A DNA stretch of 64,000 nucleotides from Pseudogulbenkiania subflava DSM 22618 (GTDB lineage: Bacteria > Pseudomonadota > Gammaproteobacteria > Burkholderiales > Chromobacteriaceae): the NCBI RefSeq assembly GCF_900177275.1, contig NZ_FXAG01000009.1, positions 68,984 through 132,983 of the forward strand, read 5' to 3'. The position numbers and the translations under genes were made by a program. Below the pieces are notes generated by a model that saw only the letters and a list, made by a program, of their open reading frames with translations, was not told where the DNA came from and did no database searches. This document shows positions 1 to 8,696 of this stretch, in pieces (positions within the stretch are counted from its first letter, which is position 1; each line of letters starts with the position of its first letter).

Positions 1-1
1 T

Positions 2-610
2 GCCCTCGCTGCCTTCTCCTTGTCACTCAGCCAGATCGTCGGCATCGGCCCGCAGAACGCCTTTGTCATCCGGCAGGGCATCGGCCACAGCCATGTCTTG
101 CCGATCATCTTGATCTGCATCGTCTGCGACTTGTTGCTGATCGCTGCCGGGGTGTTCGGCATGGGTAGCATGGTGCTGTCGATTCCCGGGTTTCTGCCTC
201 TGGTGACCTGGACCGGAGCGGTGTTTATCCTATGGCTCGGCATCAAGGCGTTCCACTCGGCCTGCAAGCCGGCTACCTTGAGAACGGAAGGCGGCAGCGT
301 GCGCGATCGCGGCGAGGTGATCCGTACACTGCTGGCGGTTACGCTGCTCAACCCCTACGTCTGGCTCGACACCGTGATCCTGATCGGCAGCTTGTCGGCG
401 GCGTACGGCACGGAAGCCAGGCTGTCGTTCCTGGCGGGCAGTTCCACGGCGTCGGTGCTGTGGTTCGTGGCCATCGGCGTGTTCAGCATGAAGTTGGCGC
501 CACTGTTCCGGCAGGAACGCAGCTGGCGTGTGCTGGACGTGATGGTCGGGATCTTGATGGTGATGACGGCAGCCTCGCTGATCCAGCAGCACGGTCTGCA
601 GTATCTGTAA
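2..610 (+). CDS. LysE/ArgO-type amino acid exporter (5' partial)
   Basis: Inner-membrane exporter of the LysE/RhtB superfamily, which pumps basic or other amino acids out of the cell. The family's N-terminal motif GIGPQNAFVIRQGI is present, followed by about five hydrophobic segments and the mid-protein NPYVWLDT motif of LysE/ArgO proteins. The frame is open to the first bases of the window (ALAAFSLSLSQ precedes the motif), so the true start is upstream and an internal TTG at 20 should not be taken as the start. It ends with TAA just before a strong bidirectional hairpin. Substrate cannot be read from the sequence. Confidence 0.85.
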   Translation, partial: ALAAFSLSLSQIVGIGPQNAFVIRQGIGHSHVLPIILICIVCDLLLIAAGVFGMGSMVLSIPGFLPLVTWTGAVFILWLGIKAFHSACKPATLRTEGGSVRDRGEVIRTLLAVTLLNPYVWLDTVILIGSLSAAYGTEARLSFLAGSSTASVLWFVAIGVFSMKLAPLFRQERSWRVLDVMVGILMVMTAASLIQQHGLQYL

Positions 611-717
611 TGCGAACTGGGACGGCGTGGCGGCTTTGTGGTGCGTTACACGCAGAGGGATTTTGTCTGCCGAGTCGGTGTCATGAGCTCGCCGGGAGCG
701 CTGTGATCCCGTCATGA

Positions 718-761
718 AAAAACGCTTCGGCCAACCTGTGGAGGTTGGCCGAAGCGTTTTT
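718..761. terminator. Bidirectional intrinsic terminator between the exporter and prmB
   Basis: A perfect 20-bp stem (718-737 and 742-761) with a 4-nt loop, beginning with a run of A and ending with a run of T, sits between two convergent genes. The A/T tails let it work on both strands. Confidence 0.93.
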
Positions 762-768
762 AGGTGGG

Positions 769-1671
769 TCAGATCGGGTTGTTGACCAGATCGTCGTGGG
801 TCAGTAGGAACACGAAGCCGTCGCCGCCGCTGGTTTCCATCCACATGAACGGCAGCTGCGGGAAGGCCGCCTCCAGCACGTCGCGGTTGTGGCCGATTTC
901 GACCAGCAGCACGCCGTGCTCGCTGAGGAACTCCGGTGCGCGGCGCAGGATTTCGCGCGTGGCGTCCAGGCCGTCGCGGCCCGAGCCCAGCGCCAGTTCC
1001 GGTTCGTGCAGGTATTCCGGCGGCAGTTCGTCGACCGATTCCTCGTCCACGTAGGGCGGGTTGGAGATGATCAGGTCGTACTTTTCTTCCAGCCCCTGGA
1101 ACAGATCGGTGTGGATCAGCTGGATACGGTCTTCCAGGTCATAGCGCTGCACGTTGATCGAGGCCACTTCCAGCGCATCGAGAGAGATGTCGACGGCGTC
1201 AATCTCGGCGTCGGGGTAGTGGTGCGCCAGCTGGATCGCCAAACAGCCCGACCCGGTGCAGAGGTCGAGCGCGCGGTGGACCAGCTCCGGGTGTTCGATC
1301 CACGGCGCCAGTTGCTCGCCCAGCAGTTCGAAGATGAAGGAGCGCGGTACGATCACGCGCTCGTCGACGTAGAAGCTGAATTCGCCCTGCCAAGCCTCGT
1401 GGGTGAGGTAGGCGGCCGGGATGCGTTCTTCGGCGCGGCGCTCGATGATGTCGATCACGTCCTGGATTTCGGTCGGCAGCAATTTGGCGTCAAGGAACGG
1501 CTCGAGTTGATCCAGTGGCAGCTTGAGCGTGGAGAGCACCAGGTAGGCGGCTTCGTCGTAAGCATTGTCGGTGCCGTGGCCGTAGCTCAGGCCGGCATCG
1601 TTGAAGCGGGAAACAGCGAAACGCAGCAGGTCACGCACCGTGGTCATGACGGTAGCAGCTTGGGCGTACAT
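769..1671 (-). CDS. prmB: 50S ribosomal protein L3 glutamine N5-methyltransferase PrmB
   Basis: SAM-dependent enzyme that methylates a glutamine of ribosomal protein L3. The 300-aa reading has an N-terminal helical region (DLLRFAVSRFNDAGLSYGHGTDN, close to E. coli PrmB), a SAM-binding DLCTGSGC motif near residues 136-143 and the catalytic NPPY at 204-207. The ATG at 1671 is chosen because GAAAGGA lies about six bases upstream; an ATG 24 bases further in is the alternative. Upstream in-frame codons have no ribosome site. The family also contains PrmC (release factors), but the GHGTDN region and length favour PrmB. Confidence 0.92.
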   Translation of the reverse strand: MYAQAATVMTTVRDLLRFAVSRFNDAGLSYGHGTDNAYDEAAYLVLSTLKLPLDQLEPFLDAKLLPTEIQDVIDIIERRAEERIPAAYLTHEAWQGEFSFYVDERVIVPRSFIFELLGEQLAPWIEHPELVHRALDLCTGSGCLAIQLAHHYPDAEIDAVDISLDALEVASINVQRYDLEDRIQLIHTDLFQGLEEKYDLIISNPPYVDEESVDELPPEYLHEPELALGSGRDGLDATREILRRAPEFLSEHGVLLVEIGHNRDVLEAAFPQLPFMWMETSGGDGFVFLLTHDDLVNNPI

Positions 1672-1888
1672 GCGGGTCCTTTCAAAGGCGAGGGACAGGC
1701 AGTGCCTGTCCCTGGAATTGTAATGTCCGATATGGTGGCTCAAAGCTTGTAAAAGAAATCGTCCCACAGGGATTCCCTGCGGTCATCGCCGCGCCCTAAG
1801 GCCGGTGCGAGAAGCACAGCCGTACAAGTGGCACGGCGAGCATCACAGGGCCGGGATGGGGGCACGCAGCAGATTTATTTACAAGCTT

Positions 1889-3265
1889 TCAGAACGGCAG
1901 CGGGGCCGACGTGGCCTTGCTCAATACCTGGCGGAAATCGTTCTTGATACGCTCCAGCGCCGCTTCATCATCGGCTTCGAAGCGCAATACGATCACCGGG
2001 GTGGTATTGGAGGCGCGCATCAGGCCGAAGCCGTCGGCGTATTCCACGCGCAGGCCGTCGATGGTGATGACCGATTCGGCGTTGTCGAAGCGCGCAGTCT
2101 GCTGCAGCTTTTCGATCAGCGCGTGGTTCTCGCCTTCGTGCTCCATCTTGAGGTTGAGTTCCGGCGTGGAGACGGCGTTGGGCAGGGCGTTCAGCAGCGC
2201 GTTCGGGTCTTCGACGCGCGACAGCACTTCCAGCAGGCGGGCGCCGGCATACATGCCGTCATCGAAGCCGTACCAGCGTTCCTTGAAGAACACGTGACCG
2301 CTCATCTCGCCGGCCAGCAGGGCGCCGGTTTCCTTGATCTTGGCCTTGATGAAGCTGTGGCCTGTGCGCGCCATGACCGGCTCGCCGCCGTTGTCACGAA
2401 TCCACGGCCCGAGCAGGCGGGTGGACTTGACGTCGTAGATCACCTTGGCGCCCGGGTTGCGCTCTAGCACGTCGGCTGCGAACAGCATCAGCTGGCGATC
2501 AGGCCAGATGATGTTGCCTTCCTTGGTGACCACGCCGAGGCGGTCGCCGTCGCCGTCGAAGGCGAGGCCGATTTCGGCGTCGGTCTTGGCCAGCGCTTCG
2601 ATCACGTCCTGCAGGTTTTCCGGCTTGGCCGGATCCGGGTGATGGTTGGGGAAGGTGCCGTCGACGTCACAGAACAGCTGGCGCACGCGGCAGCCGAGGC
2701 GGCGGTACAGTACCGGCGCGAAGGCACCCGGCACGCCGTTGCCGCAATCGACCACGATGCTCAGCGGGCGTTCCAGCTTGATGTCGCCGGTGATGCGCTC
2801 GAGGTAGGCCTCGACGATGTCGTGCGTGCGGTACTGGCCGTTGCCTTCGCTGAAATCCTCGTCGACGATACGCTGATACAGGGCCTGGATATCCGGCCCG
2901 GACAGGGTGTCGCCGGCCAGCATCATCTTGAAGCCGTTGTAATCCGGCGGGTTATGGCTGCCAGTGACCATGACGCCGGACAGCGTGCCCAGCTCGTAGG
3001 CGGCGAAGTACAGCATCGGCGTGGCGACGCGGCCGACATCGATAACGTCGATACCGGAACTGACGATGCCTTCAGCCAGCGACTCGCACAGATCGGGGCC
3101 GGACAGGCGGCCGTCACGGCCGACCACGATAGCCTTGACCTTGCGTGCACGTGCCTCGGAGCCGATGGCGCGGCCGATCTGGTAGGCCGTTTGGGTGGTC
3201 AGGGTCTTGCCGACGATACCGCGGATATCGTAAGCCTTGAAAATGTCTTTGGACGGTGCGCTCAT
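1889..3265 (-). CDS. Phosphomannomutase/phosphoglucomutase
   Basis: Cytoplasmic alpha-D-phosphohexomutase interconverting hexose 6- and 1-phosphates for polysaccharide and LPS precursors. All four family signatures are visible: TGSHNPPDYNGFK with the catalytic phosphoserine, metal loop DGDGDRLG, sugar-binding GEMSGH, and the phosphate-binding RASNTTP near the C-terminus. The 458-aa length matches bifunctional AlgC-type enzymes. It lies downstream of trpD on the same strand with about 70 bp between, so it may be partly cotranscribed, though the functions are unrelated. Whether mannose or glucose phosphates dominate cannot be told. Confidence 0.92.
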   Translation of the reverse strand: MSAPSKDIFKAYDIRGIVGKTLTTQTAYQIGRAIGSEARARKVKAIVVGRDGRLSGPDLCESLAEGIVSSGIDVIDVGRVATPMLYFAAYELGTLSGVMVTGSHNPPDYNGFKMMLAGDTLSGPDIQALYQRIVDEDFSEGNGQYRTHDIVEAYLERITGDIKLERPLSIVVDCGNGVPGAFAPVLYRRLGCRVRQLFCDVDGTFPNHHPDPAKPENLQDVIEALAKTDAEIGLAFDGDGDRLGVVTKEGNIIWPDRQLMLFAADVLERNPGAKVIYDVKSTRLLGPWIRDNGGEPVMARTGHSFIKAKIKETGALLAGEMSGHVFFKERWYGFDDGMYAGARLLEVLSRVEDPNALLNALPNAVSTPELNLKMEHEGENHALIEKLQQTARFDNAESVITIDGLRVEYADGFGLMRASNTTPVIVLRFEADDEAALERIKNDFRQVLSKATSAPLPF

Positions 3266-3335
3266 GAGCTTTTTTTGTTCCCGGGAAGACAGAAGAGGGT
3301 GAGGTGGCCGCCGGGCTAGCCGGCCGCCAAGTGTT

Positions 3336-4364
3336 TCAGGCTGCGAAGGACTGGCTGAGTGTCACCAGTTGGTCGAGCTTGGCGCGCGCGGCGCCGCTGT
3401 CGATCTTTTCGCGTGCGAAAGCGATGCCATCGGCCAGAGTGCCAGTCACGTCGGCGGTGTAGATGGCGGCGCCGGCGTTCAACAGCACGATGTCGCGTGC
3501 CGGGCCGGGCTGGCCATCCAGCACGGCTAGCAGCATGTCTTTGGAAGCTTGCGCCGATTCGGCGCGCAGGGATTTGAGTTCGCTCAATTCCAGACCGAAA
3601 TCGCGCGGGTTGAGCTGGTATTCGCTGATGTCGCCATCTTTCAGTTCCGCCACCATGGTGGTGCCGGACAGGGTAATTTCATCCAGCCCGTCGCTGCCGT
3701 GTACGATCATCACGTGGCGGCTGCCGAGTTGCTTGAGTACGCGCGCCTGGATGCCGACCAGGTCGGGATGGAACACGCCCATCAGCTGGTTGTCAGCACC
3801 CGCCGGATTGGTCAGCGGACCCAGGATGTTGAAGATGGTGCGTACTCCCAGTTCCTTGCGCACCGGCGCCACGTACTTCATCGCGCTGTGGTGGTTGGGA
3901 GCGAACATGAAGCCGACGCCAATCTCGTCGATGCAGCGGCCTACTTGCTCCGCCGTCAGCGCCAGATTCACTCCCAGCGCTTCCAGCACGTCGGCGCTGC
4001 CGGAGCTCGACGACACCGAGCGGCCGCCGTGCTTGGCCACGCGCGCGCCGGCGGCGGCGGCGACAAAAGCCGAGGTGGTGGAGATGTTGAAGGTGTGCGA
4101 TTTGTCACCGCCGGTGCCGCAGGTGTCGACCAGATGCTCGCGATGCATCACCGGGACGTGGGTGGCGAATTCGCGCATCACGGTGGCGGCGGCGGCGATT
4201 TCCAGCACGCTTTCCACCTTGACGCGCAGGCCGACCAGAATGGCAGCCAGCTGCGCCGGCGAGACTTCGCCGCGCATGATCTGGCGCATCAGATCGAGCA
4301 TTTCGTCGTAGAACAGTTCATTGCCGTCGATCAGACGGTTCAGCGCGGCCTGCGGGGTAATCAT
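3336..4364 (-). CDS. trpD: Anthranilate phosphoribosyltransferase TrpD
   Basis: Second step of tryptophan synthesis: joins anthranilate to PRPP. The 342-aa protein has the family motifs CGTGGD (in [15 protein letters not shown]), [21 protein letters not shown] and GPLTNPAG. Its ATG shares one base with the stop codon of trpG, indicating translational coupling; a much longer in-frame reading upstream lies inside trpG and is rejected. No trpE or trpC is adjacent, so the pathway genes are dispersed. Confidence 0.95.
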   Translation of the reverse strand: MITPQAALNRLIDGNELFYDEMLDLMRQIMRGEVSPAQLAAILVGLRVKVESVLEIAAAATVMREFATHVPVMHREHLVDTCGTGGDKSHTFNISTTSAFVAAAAGARVAKHGGRSVSSSSGSADVLEALGVNLALTAEQVGRCIDEIGVGFMFAPNHHSAMKYVAPVRKELGVRTIFNILGPLTNPAGADNQLMGVFHPDLVGIQARVLKQLGSRHVMIVHGSDGLDEITLSGTTMVAELKDGDISEYQLNPRDFGLELSELKSLRAESAQASKDMLLAVLDGQPGPARDIVLLNAGAAIYTADVTGTLADGIAFAREKIDSGAARAKLDQLVTLSQSFAA

Positions 4365-4933
4365 CAGGCAAACTCCTTGAGGAAGTTGTCGAGCATCTGG
4401 TGGCCGTGCTGGGTCAGGATGGATTCCGGATGGAACTGCACGCCCTCGATCGGCAGTGTCTTGTGGCGTACGCCCATGATCTCGCCGTCGTCGGTCCAGG
4501 CCGTGATTTCCAGGCAATCCGGCAGCGTTTCGCGCTCGATCACCAGCGAATGATAGCGGGTGCAGGTTACAGGAGAGGGAAGGCCGCGGAACACGCCTTT
4601 GTCCAGGTGAGTGACCGGGGATACCTTGCCGTGCATCAGTTGCTTGGCGTGGATGATGTTGCCGCCGAAGGCCTGGCCGATGCTTTGGTGTCCGAGGCAA
4701 ACGCCAAGGATGGGCAGCTTGCCGGCAAAGTGCTTGATGGCGGGGACGGATACGCCGGCTTCGTTCGGCGTGCAGGGGCCAGGGGAAACCACCAGATATT
4801 TCGGCGCCAGTTCTTCAATTTGCTGCAGCGTGATCTCGTCATTGCGGAACACCCGCACATCCTGTTTCAGCTCACCAAAGTACTGCACCAGGTTGTAGGT
4901 GAAGCTGTCATAGTTGTCGATCATCAGTAACAT
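4364..4933 (-). CDS. trpG: Anthranilate/aminodeoxychorismate synthase glutaminase component
   Basis: Glutamine amidotransferase class I subunit that supplies ammonia to TrpE or PabB. The 189-aa protein begins [15 protein letters not shown], aligning with E. coli PabA/TrpG, and has the nucleophile motif [15 protein letters not shown] and the C-terminal HPESILT with the catalytic His/Glu. The start at 4933 was chosen by that alignment; 16 in-frame codons upstream look unlike the family. The single gene may serve both tryptophan and folate synthesis, as in many betaproteobacteria. Confidence 0.94.
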   Translation of the reverse strand: MLLMIDNYDSFTYNLVQYFGELKQDVRVFRNDEITLQQIEELAPKYLVVSPGPCTPNEAGVSVPAIKHFAGKLPILGVCLGHQSIGQAFGGNIIHAKQLMHGKVSPVTHLDKGVFRGLPSPVTCTRYHSLVIERETLPDCLEITAWTDDGEIMGVRHKTLPIEGVQFHPESILTQHGHQMLDNFLKEFA

Positions 4934-5270
4934 GATGGTACTCAAAGCCTTATTCTGCGCGGCTTCAAGTGCCGCAAACATCGAATCTTGTCCAGTATTT
5001 TACCCTGTGCTGCAGCGATATTGAGCGGAATGCTGCGGAACAGCACACAGGATAACATGCCGAATATCATGATGCTTGTTTTAGCCGGCTCGTCATCTGC
5101 TCGTCGGTTTCGCTCTCCGTCAGCGTGATGCCGCGCCGATCTTGATCGGGATAGGGCACTCGTTCTTATCGATCTTGGGCCGTTTTTTTGTCTTCTTCAG
5201 GCCGTGCTTGCTCCCGAGCTTTTTCTGCGACAGCCGTTGCCGCGAGCTGCCTGCCCGTTTAACGGCGCCA
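4934..5270. other. Intergenic stretch, no supported gene
   Basis: About 340 bp without a credible gene. A minus-strand open stretch near 5140-5260 gives lysine-rich peptides in two frames but has no ribosome site or family likeness. The promoter of trpGD is probably just upstream of 4933, but no clear -35/-10 pair was identified. Confidence 0.5.
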
Positions 5271-5298
5271 ACAGAAAACGCCCTCGTACGAGGGCGTT
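5271..5298 (-). terminator. Intrinsic terminator of the secreted-protein gene
   Basis: A 22-bp perfect palindrome (5277-5298, core CCCTCGTACGAGGG) is followed on the minus strand by TTTTCTGT, immediately downstream of the gene ending at 5325. Confidence 0.82.
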
Positions 5299-5324
5299 GG
5301 CTGGGGTGGGTGAAACCGGCTGGT

Positions 5325-5729
5325 TTAGTTGGTGTACGACTTGAGGTCTGACATGACGTCCATGACCGTGTCGATGGCGAGAGCCGAGGCCAATGAGTAG
5401 CCTTTGCCAATCACGAAATCGCCATCCTCGAATTTGTAGGCGCTGAATCGGTTCGAGGGGAAAATGTTTGAGCCACGTTTGCGCAAACCGACCGAGACGT
5501 GCGCCAAGGCTCTTTGAGAATTCACGTACGTATCTGACATGACAACGATTTCGTATTTGGCGTTGTACTTTTTGCAGTACTCATCTGACACGGCGGAGCC
5601 GATTTTGGCCTTTATGAGATCGTTAACCTGGTCCGGGCCATAGTGGTGCCAGGTGAACGTACAGCCGAAAGATGGAGCGCTGAGCCCCAAAAGGGTAACG
5701 CACATTGCCGTGAGTTTTTTGTAATTCAT
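5325..5729 (-). CDS. Hypothetical secreted protein
   Basis: A 134-aa protein that I do not recognise. It starts MNYKKLTAMCVTLLGLSAPSFGC, a good signal peptide that ends in a cysteine context compatible with a periplasmic or lipid-anchored product. The mature part has an aromatic, charged stretch (TFTWHHYGPDQVNDLIKAK) and a hydrophobic C-terminus. The start at 5729 is preferred because the signal peptide begins there; 58 upstream in-frame codons read like non-coding sequence. GC is lower than in neighbours. It stands alone with its own terminator. Confidence 0.62.
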   Translation of the reverse strand: MNYKKLTAMCVTLLGLSAPSFGCTFTWHHYGPDQVNDLIKAKIGSAVSDEYCKKYNAKYEIVVMSDTYVNSQRALAHVSVGLRKRGSNIFPSNRFSAYKFEDGDFVIGKGYSLASALAIDTVMDVMSDLKSYTN

Positions 5730-6369
5730 AAGTAATCTCAATCGGTTAAAGGCTGGCCTTGGAGATGACAGGCGCTCATCCGATACCCCTTGTGTCGGCG
5801 GCGCCTGAGCCGATAGCGATGGATCAGCCGCCCAGTTGACATGGCCGCCGGGGAGCACTGGTTTGCCGCCGCAAGGCAGCAAGGCTGACAACTCGTACAT
5901 CATATCACCGGCAAAATTACTATGCCTATCGGGCCAATGGTGTGCGTGAGGACGGGCGGCAGGTAATGAACACGCTAGCCAGTATCCGTGTCAGCGGCAC
6001 CATTACATCGGGATGGCGATCGAGGCCGGAACCGATGCCTTCCGTAGGCCCGCTGCGCGGCGCAGTGCCGTGCGTCGCCTGTAACCAGTGCAGGAAAACG
6101 TCCCTGCTCAACCGTGTCGGCCGGGCCGGTTGCTACACTCCACTGCGCACGCCCTTTGCCCCCTCACTGCATTGCCGGACCCCACCCGCGGGCATCCCCC
6201 TCTGACCGCCTGTCCCTGTCGTCGCCGAGGTGTTTTGGCTATGGTTAACGTAGCCATCGCTATCAGACCACCAGGGCAGGTTCACCGCCACGTGCCGCTG
6301 GGAATGGCCCCCGAACCAAGAAAAAGCGCCATCTGGAGAGGGCCTATGGGGCCTTTGAGGAGAAGTATC
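5730..6369. other. Intergenic region without recognised gene
   Basis: About 640 bp. Several short open frames are present on both strands but none has a ribosome site plus family likeness. The last 100 bp carry the leader and ribosome site of the lipocalin-like gene. Confidence 0.45.
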
Positions 6370-6885
6370 ATGTACCGATTCGGCATGCGCCTGCGGGCCG
6401 CCAGGGCGTTGTTCCTTCTTGGCATGGCATTACCCGGGAGCACGGCAATCGCGCAACCTGCCCTGAAGGACCAGCTCGTCGGAACCTGGTCGTATGTCTC
6501 TGTCGACCTTATCCGCCCCGACGGGACGCGAATACCCCTTTTCGGTCCTAATCCACAAGGCCAGGCGAACTTTGATGGCAATGGTCGCTATATCTTGATG
6601 ACTGTGCGGGCTGGACAGGCCAAATTCGCCTCCAGCAATCGGATGGAGGGCACTCCGGAGGAGGACAAGGCCGTTGTGCAAGGGTCGATCGCTCACTTCG
6701 GCAGATACACCGTCGACGAGGCGAACAGGACCATCACGTTCCACATTGAAACCAGTACGTTTCCCAACTGGAACGGAACTGAGCAGAAACGACCGTTCAC
6801 GGTGACTGGGGATGAACTTACGTGGCGAACCCTTGCGTCGACAGGCGATGGCATTGCCGAGGTTGTGTTGAAGCGAGCGAGGTAG
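6370..6885 (+). CDS. Lipocalin-like domain secreted protein
   Basis: A 171-aa exported protein: an Arg-rich start, a hydrophobic core (ALFLLGMALPGSTAIAQ) typical of a signal peptide, then a mature domain beginning LVGTWSYVSVDLIRPDGTRI. The GTW opening, PNPQGQANFDGNGRYILM and C-terminal LTWR/VVLKRAR strands match the lipocalin-like family (PF13924), small beta-barrels of unknown ligand. ATG 6370 is preceded by GAGGAGA. A longer upstream in-frame reading lacks such a site and is rejected. Confidence 0.75.
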   Translation: MYRFGMRLRAARALFLLGMALPGSTAIAQPALKDQLVGTWSYVSVDLIRPDGTRIPLFGPNPQGQANFDGNGRYILMTVRAGQAKFASSNRMEGTPEEDKAVVQGSIAHFGRYTVDEANRTITFHIETSTFPNWNGTEQKRPFTVTGDELTWRTLASTGDGIAEVVLKRAR

Positions 6886-7003
6886 GAGGGCGGCAACCAC
6901 AGGGTGGTCGGAGCCAGCCATGTGGTTGCAGAGCATGCCCCTCCCTGGCAGGGGGAAGCCGTTGGGCTTTGCCTGGCTCGGCCCAACGTAACGTCCTGAA
7001 GAC

Positions 7004-7348
7004 TCAGGCGAAGACAAAGTACTTGCGTACGGTTTCCACCACTTCCCAGGTGCCCTTCATGCCGGGTTCGATCACGAACACATCGCCGGCCTTCAGATGC
7101 ACCGGCTGCTCGCCTTCCGGCGTGATGATGCAGTAACCGTCGAGGAAGTGGCAGTACTCCCATTTTTCGTAGTTCACCTCGAACTTGCCCGGGGTGCAGA
7201 TCCAGGTGCCCATGATCTTGCTGCCGTCCTTGGACAGGTAGGCGTTGAGGTTCACGGTGTGCGGGTCGCCGCCGATGCGCTTCCACTTGGTGGCGTCAAC
7301 GACCGGGGTCGGGCAGGTTTCGCGCAGAACGGTGATGAAATCGGACAT
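7004..7348 (-). CDS. Cupin domain protein (DUF861 type)
   Basis: A 114-aa single-domain cupin of the (S)-ureidoglycine aminohydrolase-like Cupin_3 group. Motifs are GTWICTPGKFEVNYEKWEYCHFLDGYCIITPEG and AGDVFVIEPGMKGTWEV, with the conserved GTW repeats and Trp/Glu positions of the family. The start MSDFITVLRE at 7348 has TTTGGAG upstream; an in-frame ATG five codons earlier has none. Probably a small metal-binding or sugar-modifying enzyme; the reaction is not known. It converges with the lipocalin-like gene. Confidence 0.8.
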   Translation of the reverse strand: MSDFITVLRETCPTPVVDATKWKRIGGDPHTVNLNAYLSKDGSKIMGTWICTPGKFEVNYEKWEYCHFLDGYCIITPEGEQPVHLKAGDVFVIEPGMKGTWEVVETVRKYFVFA

Positions 7349-7629
7349 GTCGGCTCCAAACAATCAGATGAAAGGTCCGTCATCATAGGTTCAATGTCAT
7401 GCCGGCAACTGCCTGTTTTCGACATGGAATTGCCTGTAAACGCGACGTCCGCAAGACCGTGACCTGCGACTGCCTGACATGGTCGGCACGTCGCGCTCGT
7501 CGATCTTGCGAGTGCTGGCGAGCGCCGAGGAGTCCTCGTTATCCAAAGGACGACCAAGAGGGAACTGTGGCCATGAAAACGCCGGCTCCAGGCCGGTGTC
7601 GGGAAGGGGTGTCGAGTCGTAATCAAGAC

Positions 7630-8016
7630 TCAGGGCATGCCGGCGATGGCAGGGAAGCCATCGGGGTGGGGCCATTCCGCCTCGATGGGGCGGAGGGGGT
7701 GTCTGCCGGACGCCTCGCTGGTGATCGCATCCCAGGGGTCGGGTGGCTGCATGGCGCGGACGCTGCTGGCGCAGCGGATGGCAGCGGCGCTGTAGAATTC
7801 TTCGGCCAACGTGTCGCACTGTCGGGCCGCCATTTCCTGGGCCGCCTTGAAGCCGGCCAGCCGGACGGTGTCGTGGGTGCGCTCCAGCTCCTCGATTCGG
7901 CTGATCAGGGCCAACAGCATGGCGGGGTTGGTCGGGACGGGAGTGCCGTTGTCAGCGGATGTCGTCGCCGCCTCTTTGATCTCGGCCAGCGAGTGGCCGG
8001 CGTAGCGTGTGCTCAT
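7630..8016 (-). CDS. Hypothetical protein with central coiled coil, phage-like
   Basis: A 128-aa protein starting MSTRYAGHSLAEIKEAA behind GGAAAGGACGA. A short heptad stretch (MLLALISRIEELERTHDTVRLAGFKAAQEMA) recalls the ALISRIEELE segment of phage Ea22-type accessory proteins; the C-terminus is proline- and tryptophan-rich. No catalytic motif is seen. It could be an orphan prophage gene; no other phage gene is nearby. Confidence 0.6.
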   Translation of the reverse strand: MSTRYAGHSLAEIKEAATTSADNGTPVPTNPAMLLALISRIEELERTHDTVRLAGFKAAQEMAARQCDTLAEEFYSAAAIRCASSVRAMQPPDPWDAITSEASGRHPLRPIEAEWPHPDGFPAIAGMP

Positions 8017-8499
8017 GCAGTCGTCCTTTCCTTGAAACAATGCCGGTGCCGGAGTCGCCGTTGGCCGGAAGCCAACACTCCGGCCAGCGATCCGCACGGT
8101 GAAGATCATCGATCGATATGACGTTCATGGTGGCGGACGAGCGCGCGGTAATCCGTCCTAAAACCGACATCGTGATGCCTCCAGGCGGCACGGTGTGGTC
8201 TCGGTCACCGGCTAAGCGGTTGTTGGCTGCTGCTGTCTGGCCGCTAGCGCTTCCCGCAGGGCGACAGCGACTGCGCGAGTCAGCTCGTCGCGATGAGGCA
8301 GGTGCTAGGTCGTTTATATCGGCATTGCCGGGCGGCGGCCGTCGCCTTGGCCGAGGCATCGGCCGCCGATGTTGGTCGTCACGGATTCCCAGCGCCAGGC
8401 AGTGCATTCTTTTTTGTCGGGGTAATGACGCCGAATGCGGAAAGCGTGGGGGCTCATGGAGACAGGTGGCGTGAGGGCTGTTAGAATGGCGATGTTGTC
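8017..8499. other. Intergenic region upstream of the riboswitch
   Basis: About 480 bp with overlapping short frames on both strands and no recognisable product. The promoter of the riboswitch transcript must lie in its last 60 bp; TTAGAATGGC near 8481 is a possible -10 context but no convincing -35 was seen. Confidence 0.4.
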
Positions 8500-8625
8500 A
8501 TTGGGGAGTAGCCATCCTTAGCCCTTTGCTAAGGAGTTCACGTCAACAAACTTGAGGCCATGGCCTCATGGCGTGAACAGCCTCTGCACCAGCAGAGAGA
8601 GCCAGGCGAGACCTTTGGCCGCGAT
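8500..8625 (+). promoter_or_regulatory. yybP-ykoY manganese riboswitch
   Basis: Three conserved blocks of the yybP-ykoY family occur in order: TTGGGGAGTAGCC (8501-8513), GTCAACAAACTTGA (8542-8555) and GGCGAGACCTTT (8604-8615), which hold the two loops that together bind Mn2+. In between is a hairpin arm (GAGGCCATGGCCTC). It lies about 70 nt before the start of a cation/Ca2+-type antiporter gene, the usual arrangement for Mn-induced exporters. Expression platform not resolved; a GC-rich segment 8627-8650 may form the switching helix. Confidence 0.88.
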
Positions 8626-8696
8626 GCGCTCACCCAGGCCGGGCGAGGCGTATCGTTGCGCCATCGGTTTCTTGCTCGCCCGGCCGGATTACGCTC

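Noticed and set aside
889..1752. Long plus-strand open frame opposite prmB
   Set aside because: It is antisense to a clear PrmB gene, has no ribosome site or family likeness, and is expected in high-GC DNA.
4936..5270. Lysine-rich minus-strand peptide as a small gene
   Set aside because: No ribosome site, start choice unclear, and two frames look equally plausible; no family recognised.
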